In this document: positions 1-6,055 of the stretch, piece after piece | How the letters are laid out: every line of letters starts with the position of its first letter | Numbering within the stretch: position 1 is the stretch's first letter | Origin: Candidatus Sungbacteria bacterium RIFCSPHIGHO2_02_FULL_52_23 | Lineage (GTDB): Bacteria > Patescibacteriota > Minisyncoccia > Sungbacterales > HO2-52-23 | Assembly: GCA_001820655.1 (NCBI GenBank) | Contig: MHQM01000012.1 | Location: 1-15,932, forward strand | DNA: 15,932 nt | Reading direction: 5' to 3' | Made by a program: the position numbers and the translations under genes | The notes under the pieces: model-generated | Seen by the model: the letters and a program-made list of their open reading frames with translations, nothing else | The model's database searches: none | What the model was told of the DNA's origin: nothing

Positions 1-786
1 CATATAGAGTGCTCCGCCATGGCGATGAAATATCTTGGCGCAACACTTGATATACATGCAGGCGGTGTTGATCTCATATTCCCCCACCACGAAAACGAAA
101 TCGCCCAGTCCGAGGCCGCCACCGGCAAGCCTTTTGCGCGATTTTTTGCCGAAGGCGAGCATCTGCTGGTAGACGGCAAAAAAATGTCCAAGTCTTTGGG
201 TAATTTCCTGACGCTCCGCGATTTTGAAGAGAAAAATCTTGATCCGCTTGCGTTTAGATATCTCGTCCTCACCGCGCACTACCGCACAAAGCTCAACTTC
301 ACATGGAAGTCGCAGGATGCGGCGGCGCAGTCTCTCCTGCGGCTCCGCGAGTTTGTCCGCATGCTGGATGATATGCGCGAGCGCGCGAAAAAAGGCAGGA
401 AGACTGTCGCTCTTGCGCCGTACGAGAAGCGTTTCTCTGACGCAATCACGGATGACCTTGGGACAGCGCGGGCGCTTGCGGTGCTCTGGGATCTCGTCGG
501 CGCATACCACAAAAATCCGGAGCATTTTGACGCAAAAGCCGTACGCCGCCTCATCAATGATTTTGACGGTGTGCTCGGCCTTGCGCTATCCGGCATCACA
601 AAAGAAAAAATACCTGCGGGTATACGAAAACTCGCCCGCGAGCGGGATGCCGCGCGCGCGGAACGCGACTTTGCACGCGCCGACCGTATCCGTGAAGCGA
701 TCCGTGATGCGGGGTACGAGATTGAAGACACGCCTGCCGGAGCGAATCTAAAAAAGATCGGCTATTCATCAACGGAGAGATTATAA
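1..786 (+). CDS. cysS: Cysteinyl-tRNA synthetase, C-terminal part (5' truncated by window edge)
   Basis: Charges tRNA-Cys with cysteine in the cytoplasm (class I aminoacyl-tRNA synthetase). The frame is open from base 1, so the gene begins outside the window; the first methionine at 19 is internal. Visible landmarks are HIECSAM at the very start, which carries a zinc-ligand cysteine in this family, then the DIHAGG and FPHHENEIAQSE segment (residues about 20-38), and the class I signature KMSKSLGN near residue 64. The rest is the helical anticodon-binding/DALR-like region and the terminal helix ending in an EDTPAGA segment close to the family's usual EDTPxGT. The stop lies inside the 3' end of the convergent pilin-like gene, a 25-bp tail-to-tail overlap. 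The C-terminus is about ten residues longer than usual after the EDTP motif. The identification is secure. Confidence 0.96.
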   Translation, partial: HIECSAMAMKYLGATLDIHAGGVDLIFPHHENEIAQSEAATGKPFARFFAEGEHLLVDGKKMSKSLGNFLTLRDFEEKNLDPLAFRYLVLTAHYRTKLNFTWKSQDAAAQSLLRLREFVRMLDDMRERAKKGRKTVALAPYEKRFSDAITDDLGTARALAVLWDLVGAYHKNPEHFDAKAVRRLINDFDGVLGLALSGITKEKIPAGIRKLARERDAARAERDFARADRIREAIRDAGYEIEDTPAGANLKKIGYSSTERL

Positions 787-1094
787 TCCTGTCCGCCACT
801 TTTAAGTTCGTATTTAAATGCTTCGGGATTGAGGGGCTTATTCCTGATGTAGCCCGCGTCATACAGCGCATCAATCATAGACGCTCCGCCTGCCGCCCCT
901 GCAGGTACCGCCGGATATTCTCCATGATCCGCATAATACACCTCAAGCACGGTCGCAAACTGATGGATATTGGCTCCATTGGCCGCGGACTGGGCGCTCG
1001 CAATAATATCCTCCGAGCGGAGCGCGGGGCCGTTGATCACGATCACACTGCCGATCAGTGCGGTCATAAGCATCTCCAAAAGCGTCCTTGTCAT
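762..1094 (-). CDS. Pseudopilin / type IV pilin-like small protein with degenerate leader
   Basis: A 110-residue protein with one N-terminal hydrophobic segment (about residues 5-21) followed by a soluble domain containing ATVLEVYYADHGEYPAV (about 47-63) and LNPEAFKYELKSGGQDYNLS near the end. This is the usual pattern of major-pseudopilin (GspG/PilA-like) proteins. Such proteins form pilus or secretion filaments after cleavage by prepilin peptidase. The canonical glycine plus FTLIE cleavage site is missing: the equivalent stretch reads MTRTLLEML, so processing is doubtful. An in-frame stop lies just upstream of the ATG, so no longer start is possible. A near-consensus promoter puts the transcription start about 2 nt before the ATG. 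It overlaps the cysS 3' end by 25 bp. It could be a relict or a non-assembled homologue; no other pilus genes are visible. Confidence 0.72.
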   Translation of the reverse strand: MTRTLLEMLMTALIGSVIVINGPALRSEDIIASAQSAANGANIHQFATVLEVYYADHGEYPAVPAGAAGGASMIDALYDAGYIRNKPLNPEAFKYELKSGGQDYNLSVDE

Positions 1095-1102
1095 AGGTTT
1101 GA

Positions 1103-1131
1103 TTTATAGCATATTTTAATATATCTGTCAA
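1103..1131 (-). promoter_or_regulatory. Sigma70-type promoter of the pilin-like gene
   Basis: On the minus strand, TTGACA (1126-1131), a 17-nt AT-rich spacer and TATAAA (1103-1108). The predicted transcription start is about 1096, within 2 nt of the ATG at 1094, so the message would be leaderless or nearly so. It faces away from the dnaB promoter in the shared 100-bp divergent region. Confidence 0.75.
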
Positions 1132-1159
1132 ATACCCTTTGATGCACAGCTTTTCCCTC

Positions 1160-1189
1160 TTGCGTCTGGCCGATCCCCTAGCCTATGCT
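1160..1189 (+). promoter_or_regulatory. Promoter of dnaB
   Basis: TTGCGT (1160-1165), an 18-nt spacer and TATGCT (1184-1189). Counting seven bases from the -10 box lands on the A of the ATG at 1196. There is no Shine-Dalgarno sequence before that ATG. The promoter therefore supports both the 1196 start and a leaderless transcript. It is inferred from sequence only. Confidence 0.6.
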
Positions 1190-1195
1190 CTACAC

Positions 1196-2572
1196 ATGGC
1201 AACAAGAGAAGGTAAGGGTGCTGAAGTAAGAGTCCCGCCGCAAGACTTGGAGGCGGAGATTTCGGTTTTGGGCTCGCTGATGCTAGATCACGAGGCGATT
1301 TTTCGCGTGGCCGACGTACTTGCCGCGCATGACTTTTATAAACCGGCGCATCGCGAGATTTATGAAGCCATCACGGATCTTTTTGTAAAACGCGAGCCCG
1401 TGGATGTGCTGTCGGTTACGTCGCGCCTGCGCGAGAAAAATAAATTGGAAGACATTGGCGGCTCAAGCTACCTTGCGACTCTGGTCAATGCAGTGCCCAC
1501 GGCAAGCCATATTGAGCATTATGCGACTCTGGTGCGGCGCAAGCGCCTCTTTCGCGATCTCATCGGCGCATCGCATCACATTGCGCAACTCGGATACAAA
1601 GAAGCAGACAATATTGAAGAGCTCATAGATGAAGCGGAGCAAAAGATTTTCGGCATTGCCAAAGATTCGTTGAGACAGGAGTTTTTCCCCATCAAAGAGG
1701 GGCTCGCGGATGCTCTGGAGCGCATTGACCGCCTGCACAAAGGCGACGGAGCGCTCCGCGGAGTGCCTACCGGATTTGCGGACCTGGACGGATATCTGGC
1801 CGGCCTGCAAAAATCGGATCTGGTGATTCTCGCCGCGCGTCCGAGCCTTGGCAAGACATCCCTTGCGCTCAATATCGCGCGCAATGTCGCCGCGGAAGAA
1901 AAAAAGGCGGTGGGAGTCTTCAGTCTTGAAATGTCGCGCGAGCAGGTCATTGACCGCCTCATCGCATCGGAGGCAAGCGTGGATCTCTGGCGCCTGCGCA
2001 CCGGCAAACTTAGCTCGGAAGGCCCCGACAATGACTTTGCGCGCTTGAGCGACGCCATGGATGCGCTATCCCAGATTCCGATCTTTATTGACGACTCGGC
2101 ATCCCCCACCGTAATGGAACTGCGTGCAAAAGCGCGCCGCCTCCAGGCACAGCATGACGTGGGGCTCATTGTCATTGACTACCTCCAGCTGATCCGCGGG
2201 CACGGCAATACCGATTCGCGCGTACAGGAAGTATCGGAGATTTCGCGCTCCCTCAAGGGACTCGCCAAAGAGCTCAATGTACCTGTGCTTGCGCTCTCAC
2301 AGCTCTCGCGCGGCATTGAGATGCGCGGGCCTTCCGCCAAGCCGAAACTCTCCGACCTTCGAGAAAGTGGAAGCATAGAGCAGGATGCGGACGTCGTCAT
2401 GTTTATCTACCGCGAAGACAAGGCAAAGGAAAACAGCGACAAGAAAAATATCGCGGAGATTCTGATTGAAAAACACCGCAATGGCCCGACGGGCAAAATA
2501 GAGCTTTACTTCAATGAGCAGTCCGCCGCCTTCCGCACCATAGAAAAACATCAGGCATTTGATCCGATATAA
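1196..2572 (+). CDS. dnaB: Replicative DNA helicase DnaB
   Basis: Hexameric 5'-3' helicase that unwinds DNA at the replication fork. The predicted protein has 458 residues, normal for the family. The N-terminal domain starts with PPQDLEAEISVLGSLMLD (about 14-31). The RecA-fold C-terminal domain holds Walker A ARPSLGKT (214-221; the usual form is GRPAMGKT), Walker B LIVIDY (324-329), the SQLSRGIE motif (368-375) and the arginine-finger segment KHRNGPTG (426-433). The frame is open back to a TTG at 1139, but I place the start at ATG 1196. A promoter -10 box lies in the 5' part of the longer frame, and the extra 19 residues do not resemble DnaB. The TAA stop lies at the left edge of repeat copy 1. 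recR follows after the repeat. No intein is present. Confidence 0.95.
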   Translation: MATREGKGAEVRVPPQDLEAEISVLGSLMLDHEAIFRVADVLAAHDFYKPAHREIYEAITDLFVKREPVDVLSVTSRLREKNKLEDIGGSSYLATLVNAVPTASHIEHYATLVRRKRLFRDLIGASHHIAQLGYKEADNIEELIDEAEQKIFGIAKDSLRQEFFPIKEGLADALERIDRLHKGDGALRGVPTGFADLDGYLAGLQKSDLVILAARPSLGKTSLALNIARNVAAEEKKAVGVFSLEMSREQVIDRLIASEASVDLWRLRTGKLSSEGPDNDFARLSDAMDALSQIPIFIDDSASPTVMELRAKARRLQAQHDVGLIVIDYLQLIRGHGNTDSRVQEVSEISRSLKGLAKELNVPVLALSQLSRGIEMRGPSAKPKLSDLRESGSIEQDADVVMFIYREDKAKENSDKKNIAEILIEKHRNGPTGKIELYFNEQSAAFRTIEKHQAFDPI

Positions 2573-2726
2573 AGGTTCCTCGTCGGCCACGCCCCGAGGT
2601 ATTGTCGGGACTCGCTTCGCTCGCGCATCGTCCCGATATATCGGGACGGTATTCAACCTTTGATGCGTCGTCGCTCGGATGAAATGCGAGCAAGCTCGCA
2701 TTTCGCTCCTCGCTAGACGCAATAAA
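2569..2726. repeat. Structured intergenic repeat, copy 1 (158 bp)
   Basis: This copy is identical to the one at 3404-3563 apart from a short hairpin loop. It begins at the dnaB stop codon and fills most of the dnaB-recR gap. Read on the plus strand it folds into two domains. The 5' domain is closed by AAAGGTT (2571-2577) with AACCTTT (2655-2661). Inside lie CCTCG/CGAGG (2578-2582 with 2595-2599) and three alternating arms, TCGGGAC (2605-2611), GTCCCGA (2630-2636) and TCGGGAC (2641-2647). The middle arm can pair with either flank, and 2630-2647 is a perfect 18-nt palindrome. The 3' domain is closed by TGCGTC (2664-2669) with GACGCA (2716-2721) and holds an 11-bp hairpin at 2681-2704. There is no T-tract, so it is not a standard terminator. 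Confidence 0.9.
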
Positions 2727-2760
2727 GTCGGTAGCTAACAGAAGATTTTTATCTACAACC

Positions 2761-2766
2761 TACCAT
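2761..2766 (+). promoter_or_regulatory. Possible -10 box for recR
   Basis: TACCAT ends 7 nt before the recR ATG, the same spacing seen at dnaB. No convincing -35 box and no Shine-Dalgarno sequence are visible. recR may instead be read through from dnaB. Weak evidence. Confidence 0.3.
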
Positions 2767-2773
2767 CTCGTCC

Positions 2774-3403
2774 ATGTATCCGGAACCCATTCAAAAACTC
2801 ATTACTCTCTTTACGCGATTCCCGGGCATCGGGCCGCGGCAAGCCGCGCGCTTTGCGTTTTTTATCCTCAAAGAAAAAGACCCCTTTGTGTCAGAACTCC
2901 GCGACGCTCTTGCCGCGGCCGAGGCGCAGATCGGCATCTGTAGTACATGCTTTCGCATGATGGAGCGGCCAGACGGCACAGTCAACTCCTGCGATATCTG
3001 TACAAATCCGCGGCGCGAAGCGCATCTGATCGCCGTAGTGGAAAAAGAGTCCGATATGCGCAACATTGAGCAATCCGGTGTGTACCACGGCCTGTATCAT
3101 GTGCTCGGCGGCGTGATCTCGCCCCTGGATCAGGATTCTCCCAAACGCATCCGCTTAAAAGAGCTTTATGAGCGCGTGGAGAAGCGGCTCAAAGACACCG
3201 CGGCCTGCGAAGTGATCTTGGCAACCAACCCCACAACTGAAGGCGACACCACCGCGCGCTATATTGAGCGGGTGCTGGCGCCGCTTGCAAGCGATCACGG
3301 CGCGCTTACTATTTCGCGTCTCGGACGAGGCTTGTCACTTGGTGCCGAGCTTGAGTATGTGGACGAAATCACGCTCAAAAACGCATTGACAAATAGGAAA
3401 TAA
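2774..3403 (+). CDS. recR: Recombination mediator protein RecR
   Basis: Acts with RecF/RecO in loading RecA onto gapped single-stranded DNA. The protein has 209 residues, close to the usual ~200. It shows the N-terminal helix-hairpin-helix FPGIGPRQAARFAFF (about 16-30) and a four-cysteine zinc motif at C56, C59, C73 and C76. A Toprim domain follows from about residue 84 (LIAVVEKESDMRNIE, then YHGLYHVLGG). The C-terminal part contains ATNPTTEGDTTARYI and ISRLGRGLSLGAELEYVDEITL, which closely match RecR. The ATG at 2774 begins exactly where the family begins. It lies between two copies of the same ~160-bp repeat, with the second copy starting immediately after the stop codon. No recF or recO is visible here. 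Confidence 0.96.
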   Translation: MYPEPIQKLITLFTRFPGIGPRQAARFAFFILKEKDPFVSELRDALAAAEAQIGICSTCFRMMERPDGTVNSCDICTNPRREAHLIAVVEKESDMRNIEQSGVYHGLYHVLGGVISPLDQDSPKRIRLKELYERVEKRLKDTAACEVILATNPTTEGDTTARYIERVLAPLASDHGALTISRLGRGLSLGAELEYVDEITLKNALTNRK

Positions 3404-3563
3404 ATAAAGGTTCCTCGTCGGCCACGCCCCGAGGTATTGTCGGGACTCGCTTCGCTCGCGCATCGTCCCGACTTGAATCGGGACGGTATTCAACCTTTGA
3501 TGCGTCGTCGCTCGGATGAAATGCGAGCAAGCTCGCATTTCGCTCCTCGCTAGACGCAATAAA
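3404..3563. repeat. Structured intergenic repeat, copy 2 (160 bp)
   Basis: Second copy of the element at 2569-2726, starting directly after the recR stop. The only difference I see is inside one hairpin: copy 1 has GTCCCGATATATCGGGAC and copy 2 has GTCCCGACTTGAATCGGGAC (3465-3484). The stem bases are kept while the loop differs in sequence and by 2 nt. The 3' hairpin is at 3518-3541. The last bases run into the recR/rplU terminator. Several short open frames across both copies encode the same peptide on the minus strand and are shadows of the repeat. Confidence 0.9.
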
Positions 3564-3588
3564 AAACAACCCTTAGGGGTTGTTTTTT
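3561..3588. terminator. Bidirectional intrinsic terminator between recR and rplU
   Basis: A perfect 12-bp stem, AAAAAACAACCC with GGGTTGTTTTTT, around the tetraloop TTAG. The A/T ends provide a U-tract in both directions. It serves recR (+) and rplU (-), and it overlaps the rplU stop codon (3587-3589). Confidence 0.92.
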
Positions 3589-3901
3589 AGTTTGTGATTT
3601 TTGTGATCTCCACTTCGGTGAAATGCTGGCGGTGGCCGCGCTTCACGCGGGAGCGGGCTTTGGGGCGGTATTTGAAAACAATCACTTTGCGCGAGCGCGC
3701 CTGCTTCAGCACTTTTGCCTCCACACGTGCTCCGGCGACATTCGGAGTTCCCAGCATCATAGAGTCGCCATCCACGACAATCAAAACATCATCCAAAGAA
3801 AGGGTAGCCCCCTCTTCGGCTTCCAGTTTTTCTATCTTCAGTCTCTGCCCCTGGCGGACGAGATACTGCTTGCCTCCGGTTTTGACTACAGCAAATTTCA
3901 T
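3587..3901 (-). CDS. rplU: Large ribosomal subunit protein bL21
   Basis: Binds 23S rRNA in the 50S subunit. The 104-residue protein begins MKFAVVKTGGKQYLVRQGQ and ends with the conserved basic stretch FKYRPKARSRVKRGHRQHF, then TEVEITKI, all typical of bL21. The frame extends to an ATG at 3919 (adding MIKFCG), but family members begin at the MKFAVV methionine, so I start at 3901. A TATGAT -10 box overlaps the upstream ATG, which also favours 3901. rpmA (bL27), the usual partner in an rplU-rpmA operon, is absent: the gene stands alone between a terminator and a long hairpin element. Regulation by the upstream hairpin is possible but not shown. Confidence 0.95.
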   Translation of the reverse strand: MKFAVVKTGGKQYLVRQGQRLKIEKLEAEEGATLSLDDVLIVVDGDSMMLGTPNVAGARVEAKVLKQARSRKVIVFKYRPKARSRVKRGHRQHFTEVEITKITN

Positions 3902-3914
3902 ACCACAAAACTTT

Positions 3915-3920
3915 ATCATA
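3915..3920 (-). promoter_or_regulatory. -10 box of rplU (TATGAT)
   Basis: TATGAT on the minus strand ends 13 nt before the ATG at 3901, predicting a leader of only about 6 nt. I see no good -35 box at 16-18 nt. That position (about 3937-3943) overlaps the end of the long hairpin element at 3941-4105. Confidence 0.4.
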
Positions 3921-3940
3921 TCCTGCCTTTTCGCGCAAGA

Positions 3941-4105
3941 AGGCGTCTGTTGCCGAATGCGCTTTCATTACGAAACTCCTGAATTTTGAGACAAAATCGT
4001 TGAACAAATCTTGCGGCCTATCTGGAAGATAAGCCAAGAGATTTTGAGACGATTTTGGCCGAAATTCAGGAGCTGTAGGTGAAATGGCATTCGGTGACAG
4101 ACCCT
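3941..4105. repeat. 165-nt imperfect long hairpin (MITE-like element)
   Basis: The whole segment is one inverted repeat centred near 4025. Outer arms are AGGCGTCTGTTGCCGAATGC (3941-3960) against GCATTCGGTGACAGACCCT (4087-4105). Further in, CTCCTGAATTT pairs with AAATTCAGGAG, CAAAATCGT with ACGATTTTG, and GGCCTATCT with AGATAAGCC around a GGA loop (4024-4026). Mismatches and small bulges are spread along the stem. The ends resemble those of miniature elements moved by Y1/REP-associated transposases, but I see no transposase and no clear target duplication, so mobility is inference. It sits between the terminator of the upstream operon and the rplU promoter. Confidence 0.8.
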
Positions 4106-4109
4106 TAAA

Positions 4110-4138
4110 AGACGCAGGAGAGCTTGGCCCCTGCGTCT
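4110..4138 (-). terminator. Intrinsic terminator of the rmuC-hypothetical operon
   Basis: On the minus strand, AGACGCAGG and CCTGCGTCT form a 9-bp stem with an 11-nt loop, followed by a short T-tract (TTTT). It lies just after the stop codon of the gene at 4156-4578. Confidence 0.8.
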
Positions 4139-4155
4139 CATATCTCGCAAACTCA

Positions 4156-4578
4156 TCATATGGGTTCTTTGAGCCACTCAAGGCCGACAGACTGGCCATG
4201 TGACCCAACGATCGCCTTAAAAGGATGCGGCACCCGCACCGTAAGTCCAAGTGTAGGAAGAATTCTTTGCCGTTCTCTGTCAGACCGCATCTGTACTCTG
4301 GTGCGGGCAAAAATATAGTGGACAAAAACTTCTGTCTCAAGAGACGTCCCATCACCGTCCGTAGCATAGCGGATCGTATGTTTTCCGTTCCATTTCCTCT
4401 GTGCTTCGCGAAAAATATCCGCTCTCTGCGCAGGCGTCTCCGTAGCACCGGGGACTTTATAGAGCGCATTCCCTAGATTGATGTACTGCATGATCGTCCC
4501 TGCCGTACTGTCGCTTGGTGGCAGTATAAGATCATGCTCCTTAAAGAACGCTATCTGTGCTTGTGTGGGTTTGGACAC
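4156..4578 (-). CDS. Hypothetical protein, second gene after rmuC
   Basis: A 140-residue soluble protein that I do not recognise. It starts with GTG, preceded at 6 nt by a full AGGAGG, and ends before a clear terminator, so it is very probably a real gene. The N-terminal ~30 residues (TQAQIAFFKEHDLILPPSDS, then TAGTIMQYINLGNAL) look like a small helical module of the form Q-x-x-FF/FL...P...A...I, which I associate with short hypothetical proteins of CPR genomes; this is a weak impression. The remainder, including YATDGDGTSLETEVFVHYIFARTRVQ, looks mixed alpha/beta. There is no signal peptide, membrane segment or cysteine pair. It follows rmuC by 56 bp on the same strand and probably shares its transcript. 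Confidence 0.75.
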   Translation of the reverse strand: MSKPTQAQIAFFKEHDLILPPSDSTAGTIMQYINLGNALYKVPGATETPAQRADIFREAQRKWNGKHTIRYATDGDGTSLETEVFVHYIFARTRVQMRSDRERQRILPTLGLTVRVPHPFKAIVGSHGQSVGLEWLKEPI

Positions 4579-4584
4579 GAAAGT

Positions 4585-4590
4585 CCTCCT
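4585..4590 (-). promoter_or_regulatory. Strong Shine-Dalgarno sequence (AGGAGG)
   Basis: AGGAGG lies 6 nt before the GTG at 4576-4578 and decides this non-ATG start. It contrasts with first genes in the window that have no ribosome binding site. Confidence 0.85.
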
Positions 4591-4634
4591 CTCCTGCTTG
4601 TATATAAGACAACAGCCCGAATATAGCCAATACT

Positions 4635-5711
4635 TTACTCATCCTCTTCGGGTTTTGCAAGAGATGTCTGCTCAATGCTTGTGCGCTCGCCCGTGATACG
4701 TAGCACATCCTTATCAATCTTCCCGAGCTCTTTTGATGCGGCATTATACATGCCGACCGTAGTCCCAAGATGCCCCCCGAGTTTTTTGAAATACACGTCG
4801 TATGCCGAAAGATGCCTATTGAGATTCTCTACCTGCTTGATGATTTCCTTTGCCTGCTCCGAAATTTTTTGATTACGCAGTCCCTGCAGGACGGTCTGCA
4901 GATACGCGAGAAACGATGTGGGTGATACCACGATCACTTTTTTCTGCCCCGCGTAATGAATGAGATTGCGCGTATCGTCCGCGACCGCGCCAACTTTGTT
5001 GATCAGCAGATCGTAGTACACGGCTTCCGACGGGATAAACATAAATGCGAAATCCATGGTATTTTCATGCGGCTTTACGTATTTGGAAGTCTCGTCAATG
5101 CGCATTTTAAGATCCGCGATCAGTGCGGCCTCATATCTTTTTTTCTCCGCGGGATCGCGCGCCTCCAAAATCCGATTATAGTTCTCAAGCGAAAACTTGG
5201 AATCTATGGGGATGATGCGCTTGTCCACAAACACCGCCGCGTCCACGATGACGCCATCCGGAAACGCGTACTGCATCTGGTAGGAGCCGGGCGGCAGGAC
5301 ATTTTTGAGCACGGTCTCAAGATAATATTCTCCGAGAATCCCCCGCTGTTTTGGATTTTTCAGGATATCCTGCAGGTTGCGCAGCTGGTCGGCAAAACTC
5401 ATCACTTGGCGATTGGTCTCATCAAGCTTCACGAGCTTTTCCGTGACCTCCTGCACGATGCGCGCGCTCTTGTCCGCCACGTCCTGAATCACGCGCGTAC
5501 TCGTGCCAAACTGGCTTTGCATGACTTTGTTTGACTCGGCCAGGCGCGTATCCAGCGTCCGTGTCAACTCGTTGATCTGGTTTTGCATCATTAAAAAGAG
5601 ATTTGCCTGCTCCTGCGGCTCCTCTTGCGGTTTTTTCCGAAGCATGAGATAAAAAAGCGCGCCAAAGCCCGCAATCACTACCGCCACCAATACCCAAAAT
5701 TCCGCGTTCAT
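4635..5711 (-). CDS. rmuC: DNA recombination protein RmuC
   Basis: RmuC-family proteins limit DNA inversions and are predicted nucleases with a PD-(D/E)XK-like fold. The protein has 358 residues: one N-terminal membrane anchor (about 5-24), a long coiled coil (about 35-118) and the RmuC core (about 120-335). The core shows GILGE (124-128), an aspartate in VIVDAAVF (D157) and PIDSKFSLENY (168-178), the conserved core of the family. Later segments such as FMFIPSEAVYYDLL and VVVSPTSFLAYLQTVLQGLR are also typical. The ATG at 5711 gives the membrane anchor directly. A -10-like TACGAT lies 6 nt upstream and there is no strong Shine-Dalgarno sequence. It is followed by the unknown gene at 4156-4578. 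Confidence 0.95.
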   Translation of the reverse strand: MNAEFWVLVAVVIAGFGALFYLMLRKKPQEEPQEQANLFLMMQNQINELTRTLDTRLAESNKVMQSQFGTSTRVIQDVADKSARIVQEVTEKLVKLDETNRQVMSFADQLRNLQDILKNPKQRGILGEYYLETVLKNVLPPGSYQMQYAFPDGVIVDAAVFVDKRIIPIDSKFSLENYNRILEARDPAEKKRYEAALIADLKMRIDETSKYVKPHENTMDFAFMFIPSEAVYYDLLINKVGAVADDTRNLIHYAGQKKVIVVSPTSFLAYLQTVLQGLRNQKISEQAKEIIKQVENLNRHLSAYDVYFKKLGGHLGTTVGMYNAASKELGKIDKDVLRITGERTSIEQTSLAKPEEDE

Positions 5712-5717
5712 GTGCCT

Positions 5718-5723
5718 ATCGTA
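5718..5723 (-). promoter_or_regulatory. Possible -10 box of rmuC (TACGAT)
   Basis: TACGAT ends 6 nt before the rmuC ATG on the minus strand, the spacing expected of a leaderless message. No clear -35 box is visible at 16-18 nt, so confidence is limited. Confidence 0.4.
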
Positions 5724-5842
5724 TCACGATATCCCTAAAATGCCATCATTTTGCAGGCATCCAACTACTTTGAGCCCCGATATGCATAAAATTTCATCCA
5801 AAATCCGCCCCTTATATCCCCAGCCGGATACCCACATCAGTA

Positions 5843-5871
5843 TTGACAAAATACTGGCTATAGGTTATGAT
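5843..5871 (+). promoter_or_regulatory. Strong sigma70 promoter upstream of the lytic-transglycosylase-like gene
   Basis: TTGACA (5843-5848), a 17-nt spacer and TATGAT (5866-5871) match the consensus almost perfectly. The transcription start should be near 5878. It points to the gene at 6056 and leaves a leader of up to about 178 nt. It is the best promoter in the window. Confidence 0.85.
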
Positions 5872-5877
5872 AGCACC

Positions 5878-6055
5878 AGATCACCTGAAGTATCTTGCAT
5901 GGTGGTCTTTTCTTTTGGCTTACATACCTAAATTTCTCTGGATTGAGCGACGCTAGGCGAAATGTGGGCATGTCCATATTCTGCTAGGCAACACACAATC
6001 AAGAGTCAATCTTATTACTACCTACTTTTCGTCACTCATACTCTCGTTTGTACTG
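5878..6055 (+). other. Long leader region before the lytic-transglycosylase-like gene
   Basis: No gene is evident in this stretch of the 344-bp rmuC-6056 gap. It contains a direct repeat GCTAGGC (5952-5958 and 5983-5989) and one short frame, at 5962-6207, that I do not believe. In the frame of the 6056 gene the sequence is open from 5957 onward. It encodes a hydrophobic run (NLITTYFSSLILSFVLM) that would make a good signal peptide, but there is no ATG, GTG or TTG to start it. No known riboswitch is recognisable. The other part of the gap, 5724-5842, shows nothing I can name. Confidence 0.4.

Noticed and set aside
2297..2722. Minus-strand open frames across repeat copy 1 (and the similar ones at 3335-3569)
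   Set aside because: They encode the same peptide in both repeat copies only because the DNA is repeated; they run antisense into dnaB and recR and have no ribosome binding site.
2569..3563. CRISPR array
   Set aside because: Only two long copies, with a gene between them; no short regularly spaced repeats and no cas genes.
3789..4469. Minus-strand frame running through the long hairpin and the hypothetical gene
   Set aside because: It crosses a terminator, the hairpin element and two better-supported genes.
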